From assembly GCA_964621215.1 (NCBI GenBank), contig CAZULF010000051.1, forward strand, positions 1-14,793: a stretch of DNA of 14,793 nt. Reading direction: 5' to 3'. Positions 14,793 to 14,793 of this stretch are shown piece by piece. Positions within the stretch are counted from its first letter, which is position 1. Each line of letters starts with the position of its first letter. The translations under genes and the position numbers were made by a program. The notes under the pieces were generated by a model. The model was not told the DNA's origin. It saw only the letters and a list, made by a program, of their open reading frames with translations, and ran no database searches. The stretch comes from CAZULF01 sp964621215 (GTDB lineage Bacteria > Pseudomonadota > Gammaproteobacteria > UBA1113).

Positions 14793-14793
14793 G

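Noticed and set aside
1..14793. tRNA, rRNA, CRISPR array, transposase or phage genes
   Set aside because: Both strands were read; no cloverleaf-type sequence, spaced direct repeats or recombinase motifs were seen.

Overview
The window reads as chromosomal DNA of an AT-rich gammaproteobacterium. The closest overall impression is a host-associated Legionellales-type organism (Coxiella/Legionella relatives). That placement is an inference from protein flavour, low GC, a Sel1-repeat protein, a helical protein of unknown function and palindromic repeats in several intergenic gaps. No marker gene here proves it.

The backbone is the conserved gammaproteobacterial block holA-nadD-rsfS-rlmH-mrdA-rodA-mltB-rlpA, read entirely on the minus strand from right to left. 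At the right end, holA (clamp-loader delta subunit), nadD (NAD synthesis), rsfS (ribosome silencing) and rlmH (23S rRNA methylation) follow each other. At the left end, mrdA (PBP2), rodA (SEDS glycosyltransferase), mltB (lytic transglycosylase) and rlpA (DPBB/SPOR septal protein) form a cell-wall elongation and remodelling operon; mrdA and rodA overlap by 4 nt and rodA-mltB are 11 nt apart.

The two halves, which are adjacent in many relatives, are separated here by about 7.1 kb of other genes (about 4998-12127). From left to right these are: a plus-strand Sel1/TPR-like protein divergent from mrdA; a large minus-strand gene for an ACP / AMP-ligase / PlsC-type acyltransferase fusion, split by a one-base change in an eight-base homopolymer (8558-8565); a 213-bp composite inverted-repeat element; an alkyladenine-type DNA glycosylase and a beta-class-like glutathione S-transferase; a plus-strand solitary helix-turn-helix antitoxin-like gene; and an unrecognised helical 241-aa protein with its own promoter-like sequence.

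At least four kinds of palindromic sequence sit in the gaps: the GTAGCCTGGATGCAGC family (881-958, and the outer arms of 9152-9364), an unrelated hairpin nested inside the second copy (9194-9296), a GTCATCCC/GGGATGAC hairpin (12653-12683) and a CCCGCGG/CCGCGGG hairpin (13100-13136). Several longest-ORF starts are wrong: Shine-Dalgarno spacing, gene overlaps or promoter boxes support shorter starts for rlpA (TTG), nadD, the glutathione transferase and the helical protein, and family alignment does so for mrdA.

I see no tRNA, rRNA, CRISPR array, transposase, integrase or phage gene. I found no clearly new multi-gene system; the points most worth checking are the frameshifted lipid enzyme, the nested repeat and the unrecognised 241-aa protein.
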